Positions 12,033-23,531 of a DNA stretch of 64,000 nt are shown here, in pieces. Source of the DNA: Rutidosis leptorrhynchoides (lineage: Eukaryota > Streptophyta > Magnoliopsida > Asterales > Asteraceae); assembly GCF_046630445.1 (NCBI RefSeq), contig NC_092337.1, forward strand, positions 360,956,001 to 361,020,000. Reading direction: 5' to 3'. The notes beneath the pieces were generated by a model. That model was given only the letters and a program-made list of their open reading frames with translations. It was not told where the DNA came from and ran no database searches. Numbering within the stretch: position 1 is the stretch's first letter; each line of letters opens with the position of its first letter. The position numbers were made by a program, and so were the translations under genes.

Positions 12033-14074
12033 ACTTAGCCGGGGAGTTGAACTGTGAGGGTAGCATTGTCCAAAGCAACCCACTAAAGCAAATTGCAAGA
12101 GAAGTGAAGCGCCAACGACGGCAATAGGAACGTCCACAAGAGGAAAACTACGTCTAAATTTGGAACAGACAACGACCCTACATAGTAACATCAAAATGGT
12201 AGGTTGCTATGATGAAGATGTATTATCCGGTACTAAATGGAATTGACAATCCCGAAATGTAAAGATTTAACGACAAATCAAGCGACGGAATAACAGAATT
12301 ATAGAAACACCAGATAATGGAGAGCCATTTCACACAAACAAAAAATAGTTTAATGTGAAAATGAGAAGATTCTAAACCATTGCTTGAAACCAAACCTGCC
12401 TCACTATCCAAACTAAGAACAATTAAAAACTCAAAAAGAACATTTGCAAACCCATCTTGTTTATCCTGTAGTAGAATCACCTTTTAAAATCACTTTCTAA
12501 TAACATAACATGATCTAGTATTAAAATCCATAATATATGCTTTTTAAGTTGCACAGTTGGCCGTATGTTAAAGAATGCAGTTGGAAAAGATTGTGATAAT
12601 TAGACATCAAACACACTAGACGCAAAACTAACCTATTCTAAAAGATTATATGGTTCAAAGGCACTTTAACCAATCGATAGACGTCACACACACTACAGAC
12701 AAACGAACCTTCGAGGACCCTAATCTTAAAAAATATGTAACTAATCATGACATTTACGACATCTACAAACTACCATTACAAAACGGGTCGAGTTACCTAC
12801 TACTAAAACATCTCAACACTAGCCAAACACCCAAGCATAACACCAATAATCATGGGTTCAGAGTTTTAGCATTACACTTTATTAAGCATTGTGGCAAAAC
12901 CCGACCAAAAGATGTGACAGCAGAAAAAACATTTGCATTTCAATAGTTTTTATATCACAACCAAATCATTTATGGTTTTGTACATTCCAAAACAGCCCTT
13001 CACAAACTATACAGTTAGGGTAAGGGAGTAAGTCATAACAAGAGAACATTGCAAAAACTAAACTTAAGATATAAAAGTAACCACCAGCTTCACAACAAAA
13101 AATGTTAAATGTAAACTGAAGCCACTGTAAATTTACCTGCCACGAACAAAAAAAAAAAAAAAAAACAAATTCGAATGAGTATAATAATTGTTTAAACTCA
13201 AATATAGAATTGAGTATTGATTGTGGATTATGTAAGTTTCAATCATTAACAATTTTCACCATTAGAATACACGGTGATCAAATTAGCTTGAGTCCTTATA
13301 TACACACACAAACAAAGAAGGTATAATTATGAAGCCATGAATGGAAGTTAAGAAAACACAAACAAACTAGGCAAGTATAGATAAGCTGAGAAACTAGCTT
13401 TTACCAAAAACGAAAGTACACTTAAGGTCGAATACTAGATAAGGTAAACAAATATTTTTTGATGTAAATTTATGGATTATGGGACATTTGGAGACATGGC
13501 TGCTTATGTTATGTTTCTATGACCGTTTATAAGTGGAATAAGCGCGCAGATATTTCATGTCATCATGACATCATCACCACAGTTTCTATATGCAAAGATT
13601 TGAGGTGTTAGTTTATTGTTTCAGGATGGAGGTATTTAAAGCCTATAGACACAGATTAGAAATGATAAAAACATGAGCATGTTTCTTAAACTAGCTTTAA
13701 TTTATTAAGAAAGTTAAAATAGCCATTTGCGGTCAGGATATTCAGTTAGCACAATAGTAAACAACAATTTCCAGCTATAACCTAACCATTTAATACTTGA
13801 AAAGAAGAAAGAAAAAAGTAAATAGCTTGTAACATGTATCATATCATAATCATAATCTACCTAAAAACATAGTTCAAACCCTTTCATTATCTAATTGAGC
13901 AGGTAGTTAAAAAGATTTCTGAAGCGATTATATTTAGGCGGGGAGGGTGGGAGCAACTTTATATACTTTTATTTTTAACATATAGAAATATATAGAAATA
14001 TATTGTTTAAAAAGATAATAAAACCTAAAAAGGAAAGGTATGAAAAGATAACAAATCAGGTACCTGGTTCAACT

Positions 14075-16161
14075 TCACTTTATATGAACCTCAATCATAT
14101 CATCCTCTTCCATATCAAGACTACTAGGAGTAGCTGTGGGGTTAATTTTATCACCGTCGAAAGTAAATACCAGGTTTTCTACCTTCCTCTTCACATAATC
14201 AGCATACCTTTTGAAAATCTTCTCAAATTTATCATCCTACACAAAAAAGGAAAACGTGAAGTAATCCAAAATATGAAAAACCATTAACAAAAGACAACTT
14301 ACACATGTAATATTTAGTTTATAGCCTTTTAGCATTGAAAATATACCTTCTTATACATGAAATATTTAGTTTATATCCTTTTAGGATTGAAAATGTACTT
14401 TCTTATACGTGTAATATTTGTGTAATATTTAGTTTATATCCTTTTAGGTTGAACATGTACTTTCTTATACGCGTAATATTTGTGTAATATTTAGTATATA
14501 TTCTTTTAGGATTGAAGAACGTACCTTGTAGACAGGAAGTTGTTGCTGACCGTCTTTGCCTTGAATGGATATGAACATCTTTTGTCTCTGAGCGACAGGT
14601 TTTGACGGCTGTTGCACAGTACTTTCAGAATCAACATCCATTGATGATTTAAGATCCCGTTTTACAATTTCTTCGATATCTTCAGTTGATTCGGTTAATG
14701 ATAGTAACTCCTGCTGCGTCTGCCTATCATCATAAACATAAACCAACGAAAAAAAGTACACACATCAGTATAGTAGAAATCATGGTGCATCAACATGGCA
14801 ACATCTTAAATGGGCAATATAGTCTTCTGGCAGTCATTCTATTGAAACTTGATAAGAAACTCAAGAGTCAAAAATAAACATCAACGCATATTACTGTAGA
14901 TCTATGTTTCAAGCAATTTTTCGAGCAGAAGTATCATCTTATCATTAGTAACTAAACGCTGTGTAACAGTAACTACGAGAAAAAAAGGCTTTACAGATAT
15001 GAAAAAGACACCTTTGCAACGAAAGCAAAGGTAAGTCAATCAGTCAATGCATGAAATATTACCTCACTAGAGCAAAAATAAACTAATGTTCAAATATATT
15101 GAAGTATATCAAAGTGAAGAACTATTCGTAGGGTTTGCTATGATAAAAGTAAGAACTTTTTAAAAAGAAGATGAAAGTGAGCAAAATAATAAAAAGTGCA
15201 CAACCACTAGTCTCCATATCAACCATACAAATACATTGAAGCATATCATATGTTACAAAAAGTTTGTTGCTTTTATTAAAATTCGATCAATCCCACTGTT
15301 CCCTCAGTCTACTTGAGAAAAAAAAAATGTCATTACACATACAAACAATGCACAAACTTCTTTAAAGTAAACAAATCTGAATTTAGTAAGTAATTTAGTT
15401 TATACCTCAACTTCTTAAGAAACGAATCCTCATGTACGTTCGTCCTATCAACAGGCAACTTAGGTGGCGAAGCTAACCATTCATCCTCAAGGTCATCATG
15501 ATCATCAATATTAACTACTTCCTTACCACCCTCTTGTACCTTTTCAACCTGTACAATTCAAGAAAGATAAAAAAAAATCACATAAGCAATTAGCAGAGCA
15601 TCAATATCAATACAAAAAGTTTATTTATACAAAAAGATTCAAACTTTAGTAACTAAAATGTTCCAAAAATGTATTTATCGATTTGACAACCTCTCAGGCT
15701 TCAAATCTGAAATAAACATTCATACATATAATATATAATATAATATAATATTAATAATATCATAAGAATATAATTAATTTATTTTTTTAAGTGAACTTAC
15801 AGTAGATGAATTTTTTGTGCGTTTAGAGAGGAAACGAGTAGAATCGTCATCATCATCGTCATCTGCGTAATAATTCATTACTCATTAACAGTCAAATTTT
15901 GCATAATACACAAATCAAACAATTAATAAATTCAAATTATATATATAAAAAAGTAGATACCGTCAACAAGTACGAATTGAGGCTGAACACGAGTGTAATC
16001 AAACAAAGGTTCGAGTTCTTCCTGTTTATCCGCCTAATTTAATATATATACATACGAAACAATTTTTGAATGAGTGAAATTGGAATACAAACTATAAACC
16101 CTAAAATAATGAAATCGGTTAATGGAAAATTGATGGAAGAAGGAAGTGTATATCTTACCAT
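14075..16161 (-). CDS. Rad60/NIP45-type SUMO-like domain protein, six exons, 213 aa
   Basis: Exons on the minus strand: 16161-16159 (ATG only), 16033-15961, 15862-15801, 15548-15406, 14723-14525, 14236-14075. All introns are GT-AG and the joined frame is open for 213 codons to TGA at 14075-14077. The N-terminal half is acidic and disordered, with a run of seven Asp encoded across the exon 2/3 join and an IDDHDDLEDEW segment. The C-terminal 70 residues form a ubiquitin-like fold of the Rad60-SLD family: MFISIQGKDG, then FEKIFKRYADYV, NLVFTFDGDKI and the end MEEDDMIEVHIK. Family members (yeast Rad60/Esc2, animal NIP45, Arabidopsis At1g68185) act in SUMO-dependent genome stability in the nucleus. 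An upstream ATG at 16252 opens a frame that overlaps the start and stops just inside exon 2, so it may act as a uORF. The gene looks intact. Confidence 0.85.
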
Positions 16162-16344
16162 CGGTGTATGTATGTGAATTGTAGTGCTGTGTAGATCGAT
16201 CGCTGATACAGCTCTGTTCTGCTCTGATTGGATTTTTGAAAAAGACGCACAAATTTTCGAATGCTCTTTGTTTGGTTCGTTTAAGAATTAAGCACTCCGT
16301 ATCAAGTACGTATTTATATTTATTTATATTATATTATATTATAT

Positions 16345-16350
<6 letters not shown>

Positions 16351-16406
<56 letters not shown>
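16351..16406. repeat. (AT)n microsatellite
   Basis: About 28 AT units, preceded by TTATA repeats from 16316, in the upstream region of the SUMO-like gene. Confidence 0.95.
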
Positions 16407-16408
<2 letters not shown>

Positions 16409-16450
16409 ATTTGAAATTGAAATAAAAAAATAGGAGTTTGTTATAAAAAT

Positions 16451-16960
16451 AAGCTCAAACGTAGCCAAGCTATTCGCGAACTACTCGAGCTCGACTTGTT
16501 AAAAACCTGATTCGAGCCGAGCCTAAACGAGATCGATCCCGAGCTTGAACATATTTTGAGCTCATTTAATAAACGAGTTCGAGCTCGAACTTCATATCTC
16601 GAGTTCGAACGAACTCGCGAGTCTAAACGAACTTTTTCTATATATACATTAATTATTATATTTGTTTGTAATAATATAATACATAAGTATATAATAACAA
16701 TTATTATTGTATTTAAAATAGTAATATCAAATATGATTATAAGTGGATAAAAATTACCTAATAATAAATATGATATGATATAAAATAAATTAAATAATAT
16801 AAAGAAAACAAAATGATGTAATTAATGAGTCGAGCTTGAGCTGAGCTCGAGCTTATAAAATAACAAACGAGCTGAGCCGGAGGTCTTTGAAATTTAAACG
16901 AGCGAGCTCGAGCCTAGTCGAGCTCGAGCTCGAGCTCGGTTCGGCTCGTTTATACCCCTA
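16451..16960. mobile_element. GAGCTC-rich MITE-like repeat
   Basis: Both ends are built from CGAGCTCGAGC motifs in opposite sense (CTCGAGCTCGAC near 16485, GTCGAGCTCGAG near 16917), around an AT-rich middle. Such GAGCTC-rich short elements are common in plant genomes and are usually treated as non-autonomous hAT-type MITEs. The exact ends and target duplication are not resolved. Confidence 0.45.
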
Positions 16961-17268
16961 TTCAAACATAAGCAAGTTTTAACTTCTTAAAAAAGTAAAG
17001 GTACTTAAAAAAAATACTCATAATAAAATTACCTAGTCTATAAAAAAAATAGAAACCTCTCAATAAATATTTTTATTTACTTGTGGCTCAATTATGTTTT
17101 CCTATTTCAAGTCAATAAACATAAATATTTTTATTAACTTTTTAAATACTTTTAACTAAATATATAAGCTCTAACGTCAACTCCAAATTAAGATTTAGTT
17201 ACTAGTTATAATTATAATTTATGAGTGTGTTTGGTTGTCGAGCTTATGATAGCTTATAGGAGCATAAG
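16961..17268. other. AT-rich flank, possibly a MITE end at the insertion site of E
   Basis: No gene. The 40 bases before element E (GTGTTTGGTTGTCGAGCTTATG and on) and the bases after it (AAGCTTATGATTTTAAG) form a typical terminal motif of plant MITEs, so E may have landed in one. Confidence is low. Confidence 0.35.
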
Positions 17269-19667
17269 TGTAGCGACCCCGACAAATCGTCAAGTGACGG
17301 CGTCGGCTACGTGGGTCCCATTACCTAATTATAAGTCTTTAAGATAACGTTTGACCAAAATATGTCGCCTTCATTTCAAAATAAAGATTGTTTCAAAGTT
17401 TACAAGAATTGTTCAACCAAAAGTTAAGTTACAACGTTATAAGTACGATTGAAATCTAGGCGACACGGTTTAAAGTAAAGTCAAAAGACGCTCCATGAAA
17501 TGCATGTATACTCGACATCGGATGCAAGTATCAAATAGTAAGCGGAAGCATGTTTCACATATCGTGCATGACCTGAGAAAAACATAGAAATCTGTCAACG
17601 AAAACGTTGGTGAAATCATAGGTTTAAGTAAGTAAGTACAAGTGAACCACAAGATTTGCATCAATGAAATAATAGTAATACATTCCAAAAGTTTGTTTCA
17701 CGAGCACCCAATTATCAAAGCTTAACATTCCTTCCATTGTATACCCCATCACTTAGTGCTAGAACAAACACTGATTCTCGAAAATATATTTCATCCGTAG
17801 ACGGTAGCGAACCGTCAAAGATGAGGGTTGTCAACCCATATGGCCATATAACATAAGTTCTCGCTTACACCCGGCAAGTGTAACTAATGATAATCGAATT
17901 GAGGATTTTTGTTCTAAACTCGTATGTAGAATGTTTGTTTTCCCGTTCTTGTGTTCACTTAGTTCAAAAGAATCGTTTATGTTTTCTCATCCCAAATATA
18001 AGTTCAAAAAGAGTAAAAGTGGGACTATGATCTCACCTCGAGTGCACGAGTATAAAAGTACTTCAACAAGTAAACGTGTGCATGAAAGTTGCTTAGCCTT
18101 GACCTAAACAAGTAAGTTATATCAATTAACCGGTTACGACACAAGGTCGGGTGAAATGTGTTCAATTAGTCCTATGGCTCGTTACGACTCGAATAGTATA
18201 GCATGTGAATCACGTTGTCAAGTTTCATGCAAGAATCAAGTATAAAAGCATGTTAGAACGATTGTAATAAAGTTTGAGTTGACATTTCAAAACCTTACCA
18301 TTAGAAAGGAAATCTTATTACGTTTCCAACGATATTTGATTCATCGAAAACGGAGTTACGGTCAAAAAGTTATGGCCAAAACAAGTTTGCTGAAGTTCGG
18401 ATGAAACAGGCAATTGTCACGGCGCGACAAATTGCTCCGCGGCGCGACAAATGCCTATGTTGAAGGTCAGAAAGCTTGAAAAACATGTTCTAAAATCACC
18501 CTTTGGGCCACGGCGCGACAAATTGCTCCGCGGCGCGACAATGGCCGTGGCCTGGTCCCTGGCCTGTTTCACTTGTTCAAGGCTTGGTAAAATTTCAAAC
18601 AAACGCAAAACTCAAACCGTAAACAATTAGGAAGCGTATCTTATACCGTTGGAAAGCTCTTTTGACAAGGAACACAACTAAACATGTTTCATCAAACAAA
18701 AACAACATTTTCCATAACCGATTTCTCGTCAAGTGATCGTTTAAAAGTCCATTTTCAAAGTTTCAAGTTCATCAATTGCATTTTAAGTTTCGGGAATCCA
18801 ATTTACACATACGATATGCCGTTTCGAAGGTAATTAAGCATACATTACAACTAATCACTAACAATTAACATTCCATGGCATTCAAGCATCAAAAGTTCAT
18901 GTCAAGAACTATCAAACCCTAGTCAAACATCACAAAATCAATATTCATGTTTTTGAAGTTTTCTTAATCAACCTACGCATCAAAACGAAGCTAGTGATAC
19001 TAGTAACACAATTAAAACATGCACTTTAACAATCTAACAACATTAACTCATCCAAAATCAAGGATTAAGCAAACCCATTTCAAGTTCATGCTAGTTACTC
19101 CAAAAACAACAAATCGAGCAAACTAAACATATATTCATGTTAGACTTGAGCCATAGACACTAACTAACACCATTTCAAATCAAAAACACGAATTTAGAGA
19201 AATCTAGAGTTTTAGAAATGTTACCCAAACGAGATGAAGTTGGTATCAAATTGTAGAGGATGAAGAGAGGATTCCAAATATGTAATTTGTTTTGTTGTAA
19301 GCCTCCTAAATCGAATTTAGATGATGAATGATTGAATTGGGTGTTGTGTGTGTGTGTTCTTGCTAGAGAGAAAGAGAGATGAGGGAGATGGATGGAAATG
19401 GATGGAGGAGGTGAAGTGGTTGACTAGTTGACCTAGTCACCACTTTGCCCACTTGTCAACTTAAGTCCCTCATGTTTGTAGTCGGGTGCGGGAATTAACC
19501 AAACGAATATTTTTAAAACGCTCGAGTAAACGGGTGATGTCAAAATTAAATAGCGGGAATATAATGAACGTTACTCACGGAAACTATTAATTTAAATACG
19601 AAAGATTATGTTTTAAAAAAAAGACGGTGTTAAAATTAAATTTAACGGAAAAACGCGGGATGTTACA
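17269..19667 (-). repeat. 3' LTR of element E (2399 bp)
   Basis: It starts TGTAGCGACCCC and ends GGGATGTTACA, and is almost identical to 23532-25932. It contains two GC-rich copies of a CGGCGCGACAAATTGCTCCG motif near 18420 and 18510. The 72-aa and 63-aa ORFs that recur in both LTRs are chance frames. Confidence 0.95.
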
Positions 19668-19685
19668 TTATCCACACCTCAAAAG

Positions 19686-19704
19686 AAATTTCGTCCCGAA
19701 ATTT
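19686..19704 (-). other. Hairpin beside the 3' LTR of element E
   Basis: Perfect 8-bp stem AAATTTCG with CGAAATTT around a TCC loop, just inside the LTR on the polypurine-tract side. The same hairpin is in elements B, C, D and F. Confidence 0.7.
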
Positions 19705-22101
19705 AGTTGGAAGTAGTAGTTGTTGAATCTTCCTCGAGATCTTGCGTTGCCAATTCTACGAGTGAGGGAGAAGTACGTTCTAGGGTATTTCAACGAATTT
19801 TGACGGTCGGGATCATACGATGTTTTAAGGTTTGGCTTCACGATTTATGGTTTCAACCGGTCCTCCTAGGAAGTGAGGGTTATCGCCGATAGTGAGTTCA
19901 TCAAAGGAGATAACAAGTTCTCGTTTCGCAAAACACGTCTTTGAGTTGATACATCGAATGTAGGATAAACGGAGACCCAAAATGAGTCGGAAAAGTCTAA
20001 ACGGCTAGCGACGGGTCCAAAACACCCCAAGAATTTAAAGGATCAAAATATCGCGGATTTAGCTTCCTACGTTTCCCGAAACGGATTGCACCTTTCCAAG
20101 GTGCGACTCTTAACGTGACGCGGTTTCCCACGTGGAATTTGAAATGTTTACGTCTAACATCGGCGTAGCTCTTGGTGATTACGAGTCGCGTAGGGTTTTA
20201 CCTGAATATGAATAAATTTTCTCGGTTGCTCATGAACAACCTCGGCCCCGGTGAATTGATCATCGTTTACTTGGTTCGACAAGGGAGAATGACGTTTCCG
20301 GTCACATGTGGTTTCAAAAGGAGTGACGTTAAAACTTGAATGAAAATCATTGTAGTACGAGGATTCGGTTAAAGGAAAATACTTTTCTCAAGTAAATTTG
20401 AAGTTGGTAATACAAACTTGTATTATGGTTTCCAAGGTTTAAATCACATGTTTGTTCGGTCCGTCGGGTTGTGGATGGTACGCGGTACTCATGTCTAAAC
20501 GCGGTCCCGAGGCTTCTTGTAAAACTAGAAGTGAAACGAGTATTTCGATACGGGATAATTAACAAAGATACACCGTGTTGGAATAGAATCTCTTAAGATA
20601 TGTTTGAACGAGTCAGTTAGGGTTCGAAAAAAATGTTCGTTAGGACTATTCACCCTCGTGGCGAATACTTATGTAATATGAGGAGTTTCTCTATCCATGG
20701 AGAAATGTTACAAGGAGTTTCTTTAAACGGAAATGCGAACGGTAAAGATAGTAGTGAAATGAGGACTTAGAATAGGATGAGTTTACATCTCGAGGTTGCC
20801 ATAACGTGCCTCTAGTTGTCAAAAGTTGAAGTCTGAAAGAGAAACGAGGTAGTACACGTAGTTGTATAGTTCGGGGTTGAATAATAGTTGACCGATTATC
20901 AGAAACACAAGGGCGTTACGTCAAAGAAGAGTGAAGTATCGTTGGATTGTGTGTTATCTTAAATCCCAGTAATATCAGACGGTGACGGTGAAATAACAGA
21001 GGTAGGTAGTGTGGTACGGGATGACGAGAAAATTGATCGGATCCACAATTTAGTATTCGAATTCTTCGTGCAAAATAACGAATTTTAGTTATGTTGATTT
21101 TTGAGACGAGAGAGTATGCCTTTCGGCGTTCAAGTAGAAATATTTCCATGTTTGAGTTCCATCTAGTGCTATACGCATTTAGCTAGGAAGGTTGGTGTGA
21201 AGAATCACATTCAAGGCTCAGACATGAAGAGGTTTAAAGTTTTCCTTAGTGAGTTAACGAGTTTAAAAGTCGTGTAACACGAGAAAAGTCAGGAATGAAT
21301 CTTCGGTAAAAATAGACGAGATCTAGGATTTTACGAATACAAGTCTGAGTTGAGAGAGTTTCATGATTACGTGTGGCTTGATTTCGAGATTGATTGTAAT
21401 GCCTTGACCATTAACATCATGGTCTAGAAAATTTGACTTCGTTTAACAGAAATTCTCACTCGGAGAATTTGGTATAGAGTTGCTCTTTTCTCAAAAGTTC
21501 GAGACTAAGATGGTGATGTTGTTCGTTTTCCTTCTTTACTTGAATGAGTTAAGATGTCATCTATAAATACGATAACAGATTTGTCTAGATAAGTTTGCAT
21601 ACGTGGTTTAGGAGGTTCATGAATACGGACAGAGTCCTAAATAAATCGAATGGTACTAAGAGAGATTTACAACTAACGTTGCGAGTTCGGAAAACTCGTC
21701 TCCCTTAACCCCCAATTGTGGATACGAGGAAGAGGGTATCGGTTTCCAACCGAAAATTACTTAGTTCACAATATTCTATACATAATTGTAGGGGGAAAAT
21801 TTCTCCTTAACAAATAGGTTTCGAGCTCCCTAGTTCTATAGGCGTCAAGTCATAATTCTTAACGTATATCCTCCAATAAAATTTATAGGCTCACAATATT
21901 TATCCATTGGTCGCTTAAATTGCCTAAGTAGTATCTAGGGGAAAAAGGTGGAATGTAAAGAGTACAAGTCAAAGCCTCGGTTGTAATACGTCTAGCGGTA
22001 ACCGAATCGAATAAGTATGAAATATATGGTTTGTTGTGAAGGAACGTACCCGTGACTAGTCCATCGTCGTCTCGGGCATCCTAGGTGTCGATGTTGAAAG
22101 T
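19705..22101 (-). pseudogene. Degraded pol of element E
   Basis: Minus-strand fragments of pol survive in several frames. The integrase C-terminus lies near 20020-20180 (KSYADVRRK, VAPWKGAIRFGKR). The reverse transcriptase core lies near 21540-21625, with a recognisable FIDDI block but a one-base deletion just before it that shifts the frame. Many stops and indels occur, and about 1 kb seems to be missing compared with a full Tekay-type pol. It cannot encode a functional enzyme. Confidence 0.75.
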
Positions 22102-23109
22102 TCAATGGCGTGCGTTGGGGTTGATTTTCTTATTTGGGCACACATTCCTAAAATGACCCGGTTGGCCACATTCGAAGCAAGCACCCGTTCTGTGTGCGTT
22201 GGGCATCTTTCGAGCGACGGGTCCTTGGCGCCGGTGGCGAAACCTGCCACATCCTTCAAAGTGATGCTTGTGGCATTCGTTACAAAAAGGTAGTTTTCCG
22301 GTATAGCCTTTCTTGTCGTTGGAGGCGAAAGGCTTCTTGGCGGGGTTGTTGTTATTGTTGTGGTTGCTTGATTGAGAGGCTTCCCATGTTCTTTTATTGC
22401 CGCTCGATTGGTTCTCGATCATGGGTGCCGGTGCTTCCATTTCAGTTACCGTTTCTAAAGTTTGGTGGGCCTTTGCTAAAGCTTCTTGTAGGTTAGTGGG
22501 TTGGGATGCCATTACCCCGTGTTGAATGCCCTTAGGGAGGCCATCCATGTAAAGTTCGACTCTTAGTGATTCGGGAGCCATGAGATTCGGACACATTGAG
22601 ACTAGTTCGGTAAACCGTTGATTATAAGCTCCGAGGTCATTCCCGACCGTTTTCAAATTCCTTAGCCCTTGCTCGAGCCTTCGAGTCTCGTCGCGCGGGA
22701 AGTATTCGGTGATCATTCTTTCTCTTAATTCGGCCCAAGAGAGTGTAAGGGCTTCATCGATACCCACTGATTGTACGTACTTGTTCCACCACGAGAGAGC
22801 AATGCCGGTGAAATTGAGGGTGGAAAACTTGACCTTATCTTGGTCTCGACAGCCGCTTGTGTTAAAAACGGTCTCTATTTGTTCAAACCATCGGGTGAGA
22901 GTAACCGGTCCTCCGGTTCCATCGAAAGTGGGAGGGTTGTACTTCATGAAGTTCTTGTAGGAGCAACCTTCGCTTGAATTACCGGCTCCATGATTGTTGT
23001 TGTTAGAAAAGTGATCGGCCACGGCCGTACCCACAGCGGTGGTTATCATTCGTTGAAGAGCTTGTTCAAGAGTTTCGAGAGGAGTGTTGTGTTGACCTTG
23101 GTGAGCCAT
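22102..23109 (-). CDS. Gag of element E (335 aa, open)
   Basis: Met of MAHQGQHNTPLE is chosen at 23109; an upstream in-frame Met exists at 23127. Residues about 50-200 form the retrotransposon Gag domain (SYKNFMKYNPPTFDGTGGP, LSWWNKYVQSVG, YNQRFTELVSMC). A basic, Asn-rich linker and one clear CCHC knuckle, CFECGQPGHFRNVC, follow near the end. The first knuckle (CNECHKHHFEGCGRF) is atypical. Gag coats element RNA in cytoplasmic particles. It is open for its whole length although the pol behind it is ruined, so it may be under separate constraint or simply young. Confidence 0.85.
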   Translation of the reverse strand: MAHQGQHNTPLETLEQALQRMITTAVGTAVADHFSNNNNHGAGNSSEGCSYKNFMKYNPPTFDGTGGPVTLTRWFEQIETVFNTSGCRDQDKVKFSTLNFTGIALSWWNKYVQSVGIDEALTLSWAELRERMITEYFPRDETRRLEQGLRNLKTVGNDLGAYNQRFTELVSMCPNLMAPESLRVELYMDGLPKGIQHGVMASQPTNLQEALAKAHQTLETVTEMEAPAPMIENQSSGNKRTWEASQSSNHNNNNNPAKKPFASNDKKGYTGKLPFCNECHKHHFEGCGRFRHRRQGPVARKMPNAHRTGACFECGQPGHFRNVCPNKKINPNARH

Positions 23110-23253
23110 TGTTCCTTCATGACACAAGAATATCGTTGGTTAGTATTTTCAACAATACTAACCACAGTATGGAATAAGGATAGAGAGAAAATTTTCCTTG
23201 ACTCGCCTTAAATTCTTTACGTCATAATGTCGGAACGTCCATGTGAATCACCG

Positions 23254-23278
23254 TAATATAATCCCGGAAATTATATTA
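23254..23278 (-). other. Leader stem-loop ahead of gag in element E
   Basis: Perfect 9-bp stem TAATATAAT with ATTATATTA around a 7-nt loop whose core is CCCGG/CCGGG. It lies about 145 nt upstream of the gag start, like the leader stem-loops of A and B. Confidence 0.5.
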
Positions 23279-23517
23279 CCCTGATTCTCATGTGCATTTA
23301 ACATTACTTCATAAAGTCAAGGTGGCGCATCAACAAAATTTATCAACGTAAGATCAAGATCGAATACGAGTTAGATATGATAGAAGAGTTCGAGTATAAA
23401 TGCACAATTTGTCAAATAATTCCTACTTCAGTCTATATGCCGGTTGTAGTCTAGATTCACCTATGTACCCTATGACTCGGGGTGGACACAAATGAACTCT
23501 AAATCCCTACAACCAAG

Positions 23518-23530
23518 GCTCTGATACCAA
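23518..23530 (-). promoter_or_regulatory. Primer binding site of element E
   Basis: The minus strand reads TTGGTATCAGAGC, the complement of the initiator-Met tRNA 3' end, one base from the 5' LTR. Confidence 0.93.
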
Positions 23531-23531
23531 C

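Larger units (their letters stand above)
10259..14074. other. AT-rich intergenic region without a supported gene
   Basis: Only short, low-complexity ORFs are present and none resembles a known protein. Separate points are a 108-bp tandem duplication at 11817-12032, a poly-A run near 13148, and a TATA-like box at 11318-11325 on the minus strand. That box is followed by a CA-rich leader and an ORF start at 11196 that is open to a GTAAGT donor near 10987. The last group could be a small transcription unit, but I cannot support a product. 14300-14500 holds four degenerate copies of a motif like TTATACATGTAATATTTAG, which lie within the last long intron of the SUMO-like gene. Confidence 0.4.

Noticed and set aside
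11796..12194. 132-aa ORF with an internal repeat
   Set aside because: The repeat is the 108-bp tandem duplication; composition and lack of homology argue against coding.
12650..12946. 98-aa ORF MVQRHFNQSID..
   Set aside because: No recognisable domain, no splice or promoter context; likely chance.
18415..18545. Regular direct repeats considered as a CRISPR array
   Set aside because: Only two units, eukaryotic LTR context, no cas genes.
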